64,000 nt of DNA from Nitrobacteraceae bacterium AZCC 1564. GTDB taxonomy: Bacteria > Pseudomonadota > Alphaproteobacteria > Rhizobiales > Xanthobacteraceae. Position numbers and translations under genes: made by a program. The notes under the pieces were generated by a model, which saw only the letters and a program-made list of their open reading frames with translations, did no database searches and had not been told where the DNA came from. Shown in pieces: positions 51,596 to 60,697 of this stretch (within the stretch, counting starts at the first letter, position 1; each line of letters starts with the position of its first letter). The stretch spans positions 5,471,001 through 5,535,000 of the forward strand of contig JBAGRR010000001.1 of assembly GCA_036924835.1 (NCBI GenBank), given 5' to 3'.

Positions 51596-53068
51596 ATGCC
51601 ACTGATCCAATACGGTGAATACCGTCCTGATGTTTCGGACTATGAGGGTGCGACGACGAAGAACATTCTCAACGTGCTGCCGCAAGGTGACGGCTATGGG
51701 CCGTTCCCCGATTTCACGAGCTACAGCGCGGCCTTGCCTGGAATGTGCCGCGGTGCGTTCTACGCCTTGAAGGGGGACGGAACTGTCGCCACCTTCGCCG
51801 GCACAGAAGACAGGCTTTATGTTTTCGACAACACCACGTTTGCGTGGGTCGATGCGTCGAAGGGCGGCGCGACCTATTCCGCGCTGAGCGGGACGGCGCA
51901 ATGGCGCTTCGCGCAGTTCAATAGTCTGGTGTTTGCGACGCAGGCGAACGACGTTTTACAGGTGTTTGACCTGCGATCGTCCAGCGCTTTCGATGATGCG
52001 CTTGGCAATCCGCCGCAGGCGGCATATATCGAAGTTGTTGGCCGATTTCTTGTTCTCTCGGGCCTCCTCTCAAATCCGTATCGCATTCAGTGGTCGGGCT
52101 TGAACGACGTGAACACGGCCCAATCTTGGACCAGCGGTGTCAATTCGTCGGATTTCCAAGACTTGCCTGACGGCGGCATCGTGCGCGGTGTGGCAGGCGG
52201 TGAGTACGGCACCATCTTTCAAGATCAGGCCATCCGCCGGATGATCTATGCGCCCGGTTCGCCGGTGATCTTCCAGATCGAGCGCGTGACGCAGGATCAA
52301 GGGCTTTATGCGCCCTACAGCGTCATCCGCTCGGGCGATGCGATCTTCTTTTACTCCGCGAAGGGCTTCTACAAGATTGAGCCGGGCGGATTGCCACAGC
52401 AGATCGGGCGCGAGCGCGTGGACCGCACGTTCTTTGCCAATCTGGACAAGGGTAATCTACAGCTCTTCATGGGCGCAGCTGATCCGCGCGGCACACGGGT
52501 GTTCTGGGCTTATAAGTCGGTTGATGGTGCCACTGGCTCATACGACACCATTCTCGGCTATGACCGCGCACTGGATCGCTTCTTCCCGATCAGGATGCGC
52601 GGGCAATATCTGCTCGGCATCTCGCAAACAGGGCTGACGCTGGAGTCTCTCGACGATCTGTCCGCCTCGATCGATGCGATGTCCGCCTCGCTCGACAGCT
52701 ACGCGACCTCCGTGACGCCGGAGATCTCGCAGTTCAACAGTGAGAATGTGCTCGGCTTCTTTCGTGGCGGGAATCTCGAGGCGACGCTCGAGACGTCGGA
52801 GCAGGGGACGGACGGCAAGCGCATCTTCATCAAAGGCTTTCGTCCGGTGACCGATGCAGCACAGGTTTTTGGTATGGCGTCGTTCCGCGACAATCAGCAG
52901 GCGGGCGTGACCATCACGCCGGAGGCGCTGATCAATCCGCGCACCGGCCGCTGTGATTTCCGCAAGGAAACGCGTTACTCCCGCTTCAGGACACGGATTC
53001 CGGCAGGCGCTGCGTGGTCGTTCAGTGTCGGCGTCGAGCCGGATATCACGACGGCGGGGGCGCTATGA
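51596..53068 (+). CDS. phage packaged-DNA stabilisation / beta-propeller protein
   Basis: A 490-residue beta-rich protein. Multiple short W/Y-rich blade-like segments occur (RIQWSGLNDVNTAQSWTSG, GDAIFFYSAKGFYKIEPGG, TILGYDRALDRFFPI), like P22 gp10-type stabilisation proteins that close the head after packaging. The middle, VVGRFLVLSGLLSNPYRIQW, is characteristic. It ends overlapping the next gene by four bases. Assignment by pattern. Confidence 0.7.
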   Translation: MPLIQYGEYRPDVSDYEGATTKNILNVLPQGDGYGPFPDFTSYSAALPGMCRGAFYALKGDGTVATFAGTEDRLYVFDNTTFAWVDASKGGATYSALSGTAQWRFAQFNSLVFATQANDVLQVFDLRSSSAFDDALGNPPQAAYIEVVGRFLVLSGLLSNPYRIQWSGLNDVNTAQSWTSGVNSSDFQDLPDGGIVRGVAGGEYGTIFQDQAIRRMIYAPGSPVIFQIERVTQDQGLYAPYSVIRSGDAIFFYSAKGFYKIEPGGLPQQIGRERVDRTFFANLDKGNLQLFMGAADPRGTRVFWAYKSVDGATGSYDTILGYDRALDRFFPIRMRGQYLLGISQTGLTLESLDDLSASIDAMSASLDSYATSVTPEISQFNSENVLGFFRGGNLEATLETSEQGTDGKRIFIKGFRPVTDAAQVFGMASFRDNQQAGVTITPEALINPRTGRCDFRKETRYSRFRTRIPAGAAWSFSVGVEPDITTAGAL

Positions 53069-53373
53069 GTGTCGCCATTGTCCAGACCAACGAGAAAGAT
53101 CTCACCAAATTCGCGTTCGCTCTGCAGCAGCTCGCGCAAGGGCGATCTAACGCGGTCGGTGAAGTGACGTTACGTGCCGGGCAGACCACGACCACGGTGA
53201 CCAACCAGACCTGCGGGCCTGAGAGCATCGTGCTGTTGATGCCGAAAACGGCGAATGCGGCGGCGGCGCTGGCGACGACTTATGTCACAGCGACAGCGCC
53301 GGGCACGTTTACCTTGACCCACGCAAACGCGGCTTTGACAGACCGCACGTTCGGATATGTGAATGTCGGTTGA
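53065..53373 (+). CDS. small phage protein
   Basis: A 102-residue protein from ATG 53065 (overlaps propeller stop). The start MSVAIVQTNEKDLTKFAFAL has a helical segment; a beta-rich end follows (TTYVTATAPGTFTLTHANAA). No membrane segment. Its end overlaps the GNAT-like gene by eleven bases. Role unknown. Confidence 0.6.
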   Translation: MSVAIVQTNEKDLTKFAFALQQLAQGRSNAVGEVTLRAGQTTTTVTNQTCGPESIVLLMPKTANAAAALATTYVTATAPGTFTLTHANAALTDRTFGYVNVG

Positions 53374-53767
53374 GCTGATCTGCGTTGCTCCCGACCGTGT
53401 TCACGAATTCTGGCCCCATGTCTCCGACCTGATCCATCGCGCCATCCGCCGCACCAATCTTTCGCATTCGCAGGACATCGACTTCGATGTACTGAACGGC
53501 GACGGCCTGTTGTGGATCGCCTGGAACGGCAGCGCGGTGGAGGCCGCGGCGACCACATCGCTGATCGAAACCGATGCAGAGAAGGTGTGTGTGCTCACGG
53601 CCTGCGGCGGCGCGAAGATGCGCCGCTGGCTCGGCCTTCTCGGCCAGATTGAAGATTACGCGAAAGCAGAAGGTTGTTCGCGCGTCCGCATATTCGGACG
53701 CAAGGGCTGGGTGCGTGTGCTTGAACGCTATCGCATCCGCAACGTCATCCTGGAGAAGGAACTCTGA
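53363..53767 (+). CDS. GNAT-fold-like phage protein
   Basis: A 134-residue protein. The DFDVLNGDGLLWIAWNG segment and AKAEGCSRVRIFGRKGWVRV fit acetyltransferase-fold proteins found at this place in short-tailed phage genomes. No acetyl-CoA loop is certain, so enzyme activity is unclear. It overlaps the S74 gene by one base (TGATG). Confidence 0.6.
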   Translation: MSVELICVAPDRVHEFWPHVSDLIHRAIRRTNLSHSQDIDFDVLNGDGLLWIAWNGSAVEAAATTSLIETDAEKVCVLTACGGAKMRRWLGLLGQIEDYAKAEGCSRVRIFGRKGWVRVLERYRIRNVILEKEL

Positions 53768-54855
53768 TGGGCGGTGAAAGCAAGCAGACCACCACGCAGC
53801 AAAGCCAGACGCAGCCTTGGGAGGCGGCGCAACCCGCGCTCAAGGGCATTCTGGATCAGCTCGGCACTCTCATTCCGAACAGCGGCCTGTCGCAGACGTC
53901 GCAGAACGCGATCCGCCAGTTGCAGCAGAACGCGCAGGCGGGCAATCCCTATGCCCCGCAGATCGGCAACCTGGCGACGAACCTGCTGAGCGGCGGCGGC
54001 GCGACCAGTCAGTCGGGCAACATCAATCAGGCGTATCAGGATTATCTGAAAGCGACCCAGCCGCTGGCGTCGAACACCAATTACGATCCGTACACCACGC
54101 CGGGGTTCGCGGATGCGCTCAAGACGGCCAGCGCCGACATCGTGAATGGCGTCAATGGTCAGTTCGCCGCGGCGGGCAGAGACTTTAGCGGGGCAAACTC
54201 ACAGGCTCTTGCGCGCGGTCTCGCGCAGGGGTTGGCGCCAACAATCGCGGCTCAATACAACCAGAATGTCCAGAACCAGCAGAATGCTGCGAGCAACTTG
54301 TACTCTGCCGGCAATACGACTGCGGGTCTTCAGTCCGGCTTGCAGCAGCAGGGCATTCAAAATCAGGTGCAGGGCGTGCAGACGGCGAACGATGCACTCA
54401 ATGCGCAGAATTATGGGCCGCAGCAGTTGCTGCAGCTCGAGCAGTTGAAGCAACAACTGCCGGCGCAGACGCTGGCGTTGCTGGCGCAGATCGGTGTGCC
54501 GATCGCGGGCCTCGGCCAGCAGTCGAACGGCACGAGCGAAACGACGAGTCAGATGTCTGGCGCGGATCAGTTCGCGAAGATCATGGGCGGCATCGGAAGC
54601 CTTGGGAATCTCGGCAATCTTAGCAAGCTTCCGTTTCTGTCCGATCGCCGCGTGAAGGAAGATATCGCCCAGATAGGTTCGCTGTTTGATGGCACACCGG
54701 TTTATCGCTTCCGCTATATCGGCCAGCCCGGATTCCAGATCGGCCTTATGGCCCAGGACGTCGAGAAGACGACGCCGGAAGCCATTGGCCAACTCGGGCC
54801 ATACAAGACGGTCGACTACAAGCTCGCAACTGACAGGTCCTTGCAGGTTGCCTAG
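53767..54855 (+). CDS. Gln/Asn-rich fibre or ejection protein with S74 chaperone-like end
   Basis: A 362-residue protein. The first 270 residues are Q/N-rich, low-complexity and helical (GESKQTTTQQSQTQPWEAAQ). The C-terminal end has FLSDRRVKEDIAQIGSLFDG, then PVYRFRYI and IGLMAQDVEKTTPEAIG, matching the peptidase-S74 intramolecular-chaperone domain that folds trimers and cleaves itself. It could be a fibre or an ejection protein. A damaged copy of its middle section is at 60160-60527. Confidence 0.75.
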   Translation: MGGESKQTTTQQSQTQPWEAAQPALKGILDQLGTLIPNSGLSQTSQNAIRQLQQNAQAGNPYAPQIGNLATNLLSGGGATSQSGNINQAYQDYLKATQPLASNTNYDPYTTPGFADALKTASADIVNGVNGQFAAAGRDFSGANSQALARGLAQGLAPTIAAQYNQNVQNQQNAASNLYSAGNTTAGLQSGLQQQGIQNQVQGVQTANDALNAQNYGPQQLLQLEQLKQQLPAQTLALLAQIGVPIAGLGQQSNGTSETTSQMSGADQFAKIMGGIGSLGNLGNLSKLPFLSDRRVKEDIAQIGSLFDGTPVYRFRYIGQPGFQIGLMAQDVEKTTPEAIGQLGPYKTVDYKLATDRSLQVA

Positions 54856-54899
54856 CGACGAATCTTTGAAGCACGCAATAAATTGTAAGGAGAGATCGC

Positions 54900-56063
54900 A
54901 TGGGATTTCTTGATTATTTCGATGAAGATACGCCTCTTATCGGAGGATTGTTTGGTGGCGCGAATGCAGCGCCGCCTGTTCCTCCGGTAAACATTCCTGG
55001 AAGTGACGGTAACGCGCCTTCCGCACCGCTGCCGATCGCTGATGCCGCAAGCACCGGGCTTGCAGCGCAGGGGCAAGCGTCGCCCGCGCTGCCGGGCTGG
55101 CTCCAAACGGCGCGGGACCCATACAGTGCCGCACCGCCTATCGCAGGGCTTACGCAAGCTCAATTCAACGGCCGGTTTGCTCCAATGGCAAATGGATCGA
55201 ATTCGCCTGTCTCTCCTCAAGCAGTAACTCCGCCATCGTCTGCTAATGATACTTCTCGCTTTGATGACGCAAAATTCGATCCGCAGACATATGCGGGACG
55301 CAGTGCATCGCCATCGTGGTGGGAGCATGCGACCTACGAGACCCCAAACGTGCAGGGCTTTGGTCGCAGAAAATGGCCGTCATTTGAATCTATGAACTTA
55401 GCGCAAAAGTACCTTCCATACATCGTCTCAGCGGAGAGCGGCGGGAAACCGAGCGCAGAGAATGATGAATCCAGCGCAGTCGGCCTTGGTCAAATTATAG
55501 AAGGCACCGCGCTGGGTCTATATCGAGACTATCTCGGCCTTGACGGGGGAGGTGAGGATAAAAAGGGGAATCGCTTAGATCCCAGAAAGGATAAGCCGCT
55601 GCTTGATCAAAGACGCGATCCGCAGCGGGGTCTGCAGCTTCTGCTTTTGAATACCGCAAAGAATATCGATCTGCAGCGGCAAAAAAAAATCAATCCATCT
55701 CTGGAAAATACCTATTTGATGCATTTTTGGGGGGAGAAAGGTGGATTGAGGGCGCTAAGTTCGGATCCCTCAATGTCTACTCTCGAAGTCCTCGGGGAAA
55801 AAGCGCTCAAAGCTAACAAGCTTTTGCGGGATAAAACGAATGGACAGGCGCAAGCTGAAGTAAATGAACGCATCAACAAACATAGAACTGAAGTAGATAA
55901 GAGAAGCAGAGAAAATGGCTATCGGTTGGCGCCAGCTGCGCCAATCGCGTTTCCACACGCCTCGAGTCAATTCATGCCCGCGCGCAATGGGACGATCGAT
56001 CTTTCAGAGCTTCAAAATACGCTCAAAACTTCGGGAAACCCGATAGTCTTCCTCGGACGATGA
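54900..56063 (+). CDS. lytic transglycosylase-like virion protein
   Basis: A 387-residue protein starting MGFLDYFDEDTPLIGG. The first 140 residues are Pro/Ala/Ser-rich. At about residues 172-200 a soluble lytic transglycosylase-like motif appears: YIVSAESGGKPSAEN with the likely catalytic glutamate, then SSAVGLGQIIEGTA. It would open peptidoglycan during DNA entry. The end is KTSGNPIVFLGR. A 35-codon remnant of its beginning lies at 60560. Confidence 0.75.
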   Translation: MGFLDYFDEDTPLIGGLFGGANAAPPVPPVNIPGSDGNAPSAPLPIADAASTGLAAQGQASPALPGWLQTARDPYSAAPPIAGLTQAQFNGRFAPMANGSNSPVSPQAVTPPSSANDTSRFDDAKFDPQTYAGRSASPSWWEHATYETPNVQGFGRRKWPSFESMNLAQKYLPYIVSAESGGKPSAENDESSAVGLGQIIEGTALGLYRDYLGLDGGGEDKKGNRLDPRKDKPLLDQRRDPQRGLQLLLLNTAKNIDLQRQKKINPSLENTYLMHFWGEKGGLRALSSDPSMSTLEVLGEKALKANKLLRDKTNGQAQAEVNERINKHRTEVDKRSRENGYRLAPAAPIAFPHASSQFMPARNGTIDLSELQNTLKTSGNPIVFLGR

Positions 56064-56162
56064 TTCTAAAAATCGAGGCCTAAATCGGATGGTACCTTCG
56101 CAATCAACTGCTGAATGAGCCGTTAGCAGACAAGCGGTCGGCGAACCTTTGGCTGCTGTTGC

Positions 56163-56384
56163 TCAGTCCGACGGACCTCCGTGGCGGTTGCTTCGCCAGA
56201 AGTTCGCCAATAGGTCGGCGAGTGCGGTCGCCCCCCACATGGTCAGAAGGGCAACCAGGCTTGCTAGATAGTGGTTGTCTGTCCATGGCCATTCAATACT
56301 GGCCATCATCACGGCGAGAAAGATCAAGCTTTGAAAGAGCTGCCTCCTGAGTAATGCCCAATCAAATTTTTGAGTATTAGTCAT
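56163..56384 (-). CDS. small two-helix membrane protein
   Basis: A 73-residue reverse-strand protein with two hydrophobic segments (LLRRQLFQSLIFLAVMMASI and LASLVALLTMWGATALADLL). It lies in the right part of the prophage, on the strand opposite the structural genes, where phages often carry lysogenic-conversion genes. AGGT precedes the ATG. It could be a holin-like or superinfection-exclusion protein, but nothing proves it. Confidence 0.55.
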   Translation of the reverse strand: MTNTQKFDWALLRRQLFQSLIFLAVMMASIEWPWTDNHYLASLVALLTMWGATALADLLANFWRSNRHGGPSD

Positions 56385-56582
56385 AGAGGTTACCTGCTTT
56401 CCGGATCAGCATTCAGTGCGCAGAATAGCATTTCAGAGATCGTGGTCCAGTCGTCGAAGAGGGTGTAACCCACGATTAGCGTGCGCGATGGTGAGTTGCT
56501 GCGAATGACCGGGGGTAAGTCTTGCAAGGCAAGGAACTACGGCAGCTCGCTTTCTTGCTAAGAATCCGGATTTCTAAGCAGG

Positions 56583-56795
56583 ATGATCGCTTCCGCCTTG
56601 GACGGCGTCGGCTTCGGCACCATTACCGGCGCGCTTGAGGGCAGTTCGCTTTCCGAACGTCGCGAAAACGCCGTACGAGGGGGTGAATATGGTACGCTTA
56701 GGGCTGCAACACCTGTAGCCTTAAGCGCGCTGAGTAAATATGTGGCTCCGCTCGCGAAGAATATCTGGAGCCGGGTAAATCCCGCTGTGTTCTGA
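56583..56795 (+). pseudogene. remnant of a phage internal/ejection protein
   Basis: A 70-codon frame, MIASALDGVGFGTITGALEG then ENAVRGGEYGTLRAATPVAL, resembling the Gly/Ala-rich helical segments of large phage ejection proteins (repeated GALEG...NAVxGG). It is much shorter than such proteins and has no continuation, so I treat it as a fragment. The region 56396-56582 shows nothing else. Confidence 0.4.
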
Positions 56796-56847
56796 TGGTC
56801 AGATTGATGAAGGTGTGATCAAGCAGCGCTCTCTGGACCTCGGTAAA

Positions 56848-57170
56848 ATCGGAAGAGGGTTGACAGAGGCGTTGCTGGCACCATCAAGCTACTATCTGAC
56901 GAGCAGGGCGAGGTTCGTCTCCGCATCGCGGAGGCATTACTGTCGCGTGGAGAAAAGAATGGACCCGACCCGGCGCTCAGATTGAATGACACGGTTCAGG
57001 GCGCTGCGTTGCGTCGTCTGATGGCATCCCGATCGGAAGGTGGTGCGGCGCTTGCCGCTGTGCCCTTAAGCGACGGATATTCGCTATTTTTTCGGCATAG
57101 AGAAGAACGCCGGGGGGATTCTTACGTCGCCTATAAGTGGCTTCGCGAGATACAAAACAAAAATAACTAA
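56848..57170 (+). pseudogene. 5'-truncated phage gene remnant
   Basis: An open frame without a good start runs from a stop at about 56845 to 57170: AGTIKLLSDEQGEVRLRIAE, then QGAALRRLMASRSEGGAA, ending NKNN. An adjoining frame upstream (GLTEALLAPSSYYLT) seems to continue it after a frameshift. I do not recognise the family. A TTG at 56982 could start a 62-residue product. Considered a decayed gene. Confidence 0.4.
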
Positions 57171-57296
57171 CACCAGGAGGAATAATTCCGTGAGGAAATC
57201 AGGCAAGCCAGGCCCCCAGAATGGCTCTTTTGGCTTTTCGCGATCTGACTCCGGTTCGTGCGGCGGCAGATCGACAGGTTTATCGGGGTCTTTCAT
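57084..57296 (-). CDS. small single-pass membrane protein
   Basis: A 70-residue reverse-strand protein: polar and proline-rich N-terminus (MKDPDKPVDLPPHEPESDRE), one membrane helix (LTELFLLVLVIFVLYLAKPL), basic end. It overlaps the forward remnant above by 87 bases. Whether it is expressed is uncertain, but it is coherent and lies next to other reverse-strand genes. Confidence 0.5.
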   Translation of the reverse strand: MKDPDKPVDLPPHEPESDREKPKEPFWGPGLPDFLTELFLLVLVIFVLYLAKPLIGDVRIPPAFFSMPKK

Positions 57297-57454
57297 AGCG
57301 GATTCCGTCTTGAAATAGGCGGGTGAGTTTTCATTTCATAGTTGATCAGTAATAATCGCGATTGCGAGATGGTGAGTTGTTGCACACGACCATCGGGACG
57401 ATCGCTCGGGCGAGAGACCAACAGTTGTAAATGTGGATAGCGGCCCACTAACCA

Positions 57455-58431
57455 TCATTGAGTTTTCTTCCCGCCATTTTGAGTAGCTTCGGTCCAGCGT
57501 TTGGACCATGCCGCGAGTTCGGCTTTTGCCGGCTGAGTCCATTCTTTCACCGGAGGCTTCACGACAATCGGATTGCCGGGTGTCTTCCATGCAAAGAAGA
57601 CTTGCTCGCTGGTAGGATCGACCGCAAACATTAACGATTTGTCGCTGCATTCGTTGGGGACACAGGACGTCCCGATGATGACATTGCCCTTGTACTCCAC
57701 CGTCCCTTGTCCACCGCGCACCATCGACATCACTGTTTCGCGATAACCCGCCAACAAAGTCTCAACCGGAATGGTCATGCTGGAATGTTTGAAAATATCT
57801 TCCGGCTTGGACAGGCGCTTGCTGCGCAGGTCATCCAAAAGATCGTCGGCTGCAGTGTTGGAAGGTGCAAAACTCCTGGTTTTCAAAGAGGTCAAGAACG
57901 CTTCATTCTCCCTCAAGCGTTCTGCCCATCTATCGAGTTCGGTCCGGACTTGAGGAGTCCACTGTTCGATAGAAGGTCTTATGGCGAGTGGTTTGTCGCT
58001 TAGCTTCCAAGCAACGAATACTGCTTTGTTCTTTGCATCGAGAACAAAGATAATAACGTCCGACACACAATGATGGGGAAGGCAGGACTCTGCAACGAAA
58101 AGATCATCCCTGTGCTCAATGCTCCCCGGTCCGTTCACGACATTCTTGATCGTGTTTTCCCCGCCGCCGATCAAAGTTTCGATCGTTTCCTTCATCTGCG
58201 GATAAGCAAAAAGATCCAGAGGATGGTTCACGCGCCCAGCGGAAAGGTCGGCCCAAAAATCAGAATGATTTTTTGCTACCGGTTTTTTAGCTTCGCTGAT
58301 CTGAGCGCGAAGGGGGCAGCACTTACGAGAATAGCAAAAAGAGCGACAGCTAAAAAGGTGAGATGATCCGCGCTCGCGGGAGCCATCTTGCTGATGATGC
58401 GCCCGAAGGCGTTGAGGAGCTGGCGGGACAT
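57455..58431 (-). pseudogene. tandem lysozyme-inhibitor (Ivy)-like protein, frameshifted
   Basis: The mature part lies in one frame: two domains of about 115 residues, each ending with a CxPxxC loop (SCLPHHC; SCVPNEC) followed by a hydrophobic strand (VIIFVLDAKNKAVFVAWK). The signal peptide (FLAVALFAILVSAAPFA) lies in another frame starting at ATG 58431 (SRQLLNAFGRIISKM). The two frames meet at a run of five G on the plus strand (58312-58316). One added base restores an exported protein, so this is a one-base deletion, a sequencing error, or programmed slippage. It is a tandem duplicate of the gene at 58500. A role as lysozyme inhibitor is inferred from the Ivy-like motif. Confidence 0.65.
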
Positions 58432-58499
58432 GAAATATTCCGATTGCAACGAGACTGGGGAGTGAACAGTTGTGAATGTGAGCAGCGGGCCGCCAAGCA

Positions 58500-59789
58500 T
58501 TATTGAGGTTTCTTTCCACCGTTCTGAGAAGCTGCGGTCCAGCGCTTGGACCATGCTGTGAGTTCAGCTTTTGCAGGCTGCGGCCATTCTTTCACCGGAG
58601 GCTTCACGACAATCGGATTGCCGGGCGTCTTCCACGCAAAGAAGACCTTCTTGCTGGTGGGGTCGAACGCAAACATCAACGATTTATCGTCGCACTCGTT
58701 GGGGAGACAGGACGTTCCGACGATGACATTGCCTTTGTCTTCGACCGTCCCTTGTCCGCCGCGCACCATGGACATCGCTGTTTCACGGTAGCCCACGAGC
58801 AAAGTCTCCATCGGAATGACCATGTCGGGATGTTTGAATATCTCTTCCGGCTTCGACAAATGCCTGCCGCGAAGATCATTCAAGAGATCATCGGTCACGG
58901 CATCGGCGGGAGCGCGAGCTGGAGGCTCCGGCTCACGCGGACGCTTGCGGAAAGCTTCGTGATCTTCCCATTCTTTAACCCACGCGTTGAGTTCAACGCG
59001 GGCCAGCGGCGACCATTGTTCGGGAGCAGGCTTTATGACGGGCGGCTTTTCAAATAGCCTCCACGCGACAAATCTTTCTCTGGTTTTTGTATCGAAGACG
59101 AAAATGATTTGTTCGTCGTCGCAAAAAGCATTGGGCCTTGGGCAGCCTCTTGCAACGAAGAGGTCGCCTTTGTGTTCGACGTTCCCCGCTCCAAATGCAG
59201 CATGAGCGATGCGATCTTCATCTTTCCCCATCCAGGCTTTGATCGCTTCCTTCATCTGAGGATGACTGAACAGAAGCAGCGGGTGGTCCACACGCCCCGC
59301 GGAAATATCCTGCCAGAGATCAGAATCCTGAAATGGATTTGGCAGATTGGCATCGGCTTCCGCCGACATGCCTTTGCCGGGCGTCCATGTCCATGTTTTG
59401 GGCTTATAAGCCTTCGATCTCAGAAAGCGAATCGCATCTTTCCCAACTTCGTAGGTGATCTCGCCGCAGTCACCTTTCGGGCCGTGCAAACGAAAGGGGC
59501 GACCCTTTGGAAATGACACGACGAAAATTGCGGGCTCAGGGCAGATCGTCCCACCTCCACTACTTGACCCGATGAGAACACCAACACCTGCGATGGTGCG
59601 CTCTTCGTCGATAGACACATATGTATCTTCGACGACGGTCTTTCCATCGATCGTCAGCCGCTTCGCGCCATCCTTCTCGACTATTCTCACCTTGTGGCCG
59701 AAATCCTCCGCCTGAGCGAGAGCGATGGTTACGCATGACCCGACAATGGCTGCGCCAATGCCAAGAAGAGCAAGCCAGGCCTTGTGCAT
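58500..59789 (-). CDS. tandem lysozyme-inhibitor (Ivy)-like exported protein
   Basis: A 429-residue exported protein with signal peptide (WLALLGIGAAIVGSCVTIAL, cut near AQA). After an N-terminal region of about 145 residues come two tandem domains: QDISAGRVDHPLLLFSHPQM to FVFDTKTRERFVAWRL (loop with CPRPNAFC) and IFKHPDMVIPMETLLVGYRE to FAFDPTSKKVFFAWKTPG (loop CLPNEC). The CxPxxC loop and the strand after it match the CKPHDC region of Ivy, a C-type lysozyme inhibitor; the key histidine is not kept here. I chose ATG 59789 (GGAG upstream, clean signal peptide); ATG 59852 is possible. Confidence 0.75.
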   Translation of the reverse strand: MHKAWLALLGIGAAIVGSCVTIALAQAEDFGHKVRIVEKDGAKRLTIDGKTVVEDTYVSIDEERTIAGVGVLIGSSSGGGTICPEPAIFVVSFPKGRPFRLHGPKGDCGEITYEVGKDAIRFLRSKAYKPKTWTWTPGKGMSAEADANLPNPFQDSDLWQDISAGRVDHPLLLFSHPQMKEAIKAWMGKDEDRIAHAAFGAGNVEHKGDLFVARGCPRPNAFCDDEQIIFVFDTKTRERFVAWRLFEKPPVIKPAPEQWSPLARVELNAWVKEWEDHEAFRKRPREPEPPARAPADAVTDDLLNDLRGRHLSKPEEIFKHPDMVIPMETLLVGYRETAMSMVRGGQGTVEDKGNVIVGTSCLPNECDDKSLMFAFDPTSKKVFFAWKTPGNPIVVKPPVKEWPQPAKAELTAWSKRWTAASQNGGKKPQ

Positions 59790-60159
59790 ACGATGACTCC
59801 GAGGAAAGCGCCCAACGATGCTCCAAAGGGTGCGAAGAAAATAGCGCGTCATAGCGTCCTCAAGTCTCGCTGCGAATGAGATCGGCCACGATTGAGATGA
59901 GGGCTGCGAACGGCCATCGAGACGGTCGCTCACGGAAAGCACTAGGACACTGGCGGGGCATGGAATCTTCCGATCGCGACGGTGAGCATTGGCTTTTGGC
60001 CCGAAAACACTTGCAATCTGGAACGTTTCAGGAACAAATACAACCATAGGCGCTATCGTTGAGGTCTGCACCCAGTGTCCGTGATCTATTTGCAACAGGT
60101 GGGACCACGGTCATGTCTCGGGAGATAGTTTGTCCGACGGCGGCGGGCCGTGGAATGTC

Positions 60160-60527
60160 ACTCAAGGCGTCGCGCCAACAATCGCCGCCCCATACAACCA
60201 GAATGTCCAGAACCAGCAGGGGGCGGCCGGCAATCTGTCTTCCCGTTGGCAACACGATTGGGCGCCTTCAGCCTGGCGTACAGCGGCGGGGCATTCAAGT
60301 GCAAGGCGCGCAGACGACGAACGACGCGTTCAATGCGCAGAACTATACACCTCAACAGATTATGCAGCTCGAGTGGTTGAAGCAGCAACTGCCAGCGCCG
60401 ACGCTTGCGTTGCTGGCGCAGATCGGCGTCCCGATCGCGGGCCAGCCAAACGAATGGCACGAGGGAGACGGCGAACCAGATGTCCGGTGCGGATCAGTTC
60501 GCGAAGATCATGGGTGGGATCGCTTAG
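60160..60527 (+). pseudogene. degenerate copy of the S74 protein gene
   Basis: Three frames joined by frameshifts match the intact gene at about 54235-54590. VAPTIAAPYNQNVQNQQGAA comes first, then NAQNYTPQQIMQLEWLKQQL and TLALLAQIGVPIAG, then MSGADQFAKIMGGIA and a stop. The S74 domain is absent. Together with the following remnant it shows that the fibre/transglycosylase block was duplicated and has decayed. The gap 59853-60159 shows nothing else. Confidence 0.8.
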
Positions 60528-60559
60528 TTAGGCGGCATGTTTGGAGGAGGAAAGAAGCA

Positions 60560-60667
60560 ATGGGGTTGCTTGATTATTTCGAAGAAGACGCGCCGCTCTT
60601 TGGACGGGTGTTCGGTGGCGCGAATTCTTCCGTGCAGCGGTCGGGGGTTATCGTAAATCTTCGATGA
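60560..60667 (+). pseudogene. 35-codon remnant of the transglycosylase-like gene start
   Basis: A short intact frame (MGLLDYFEEDAPLFGRVFGG, then VQRSGVIVNLR and stop) with GGAGGAGG upstream. Its first part matches the beginning of the gene at 54900. Its last part matches the end of the gene at 62788 (VQRSDAIVDLR), including the following TGATGAT. It looks like a large internal deletion of an ancestral gene. It may still be translated as a 35-residue peptide. Confidence 0.7.
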
Positions 60668-60697
60668 TGATTTTTCTTTAGGGCGAGTGCAGGTGAA

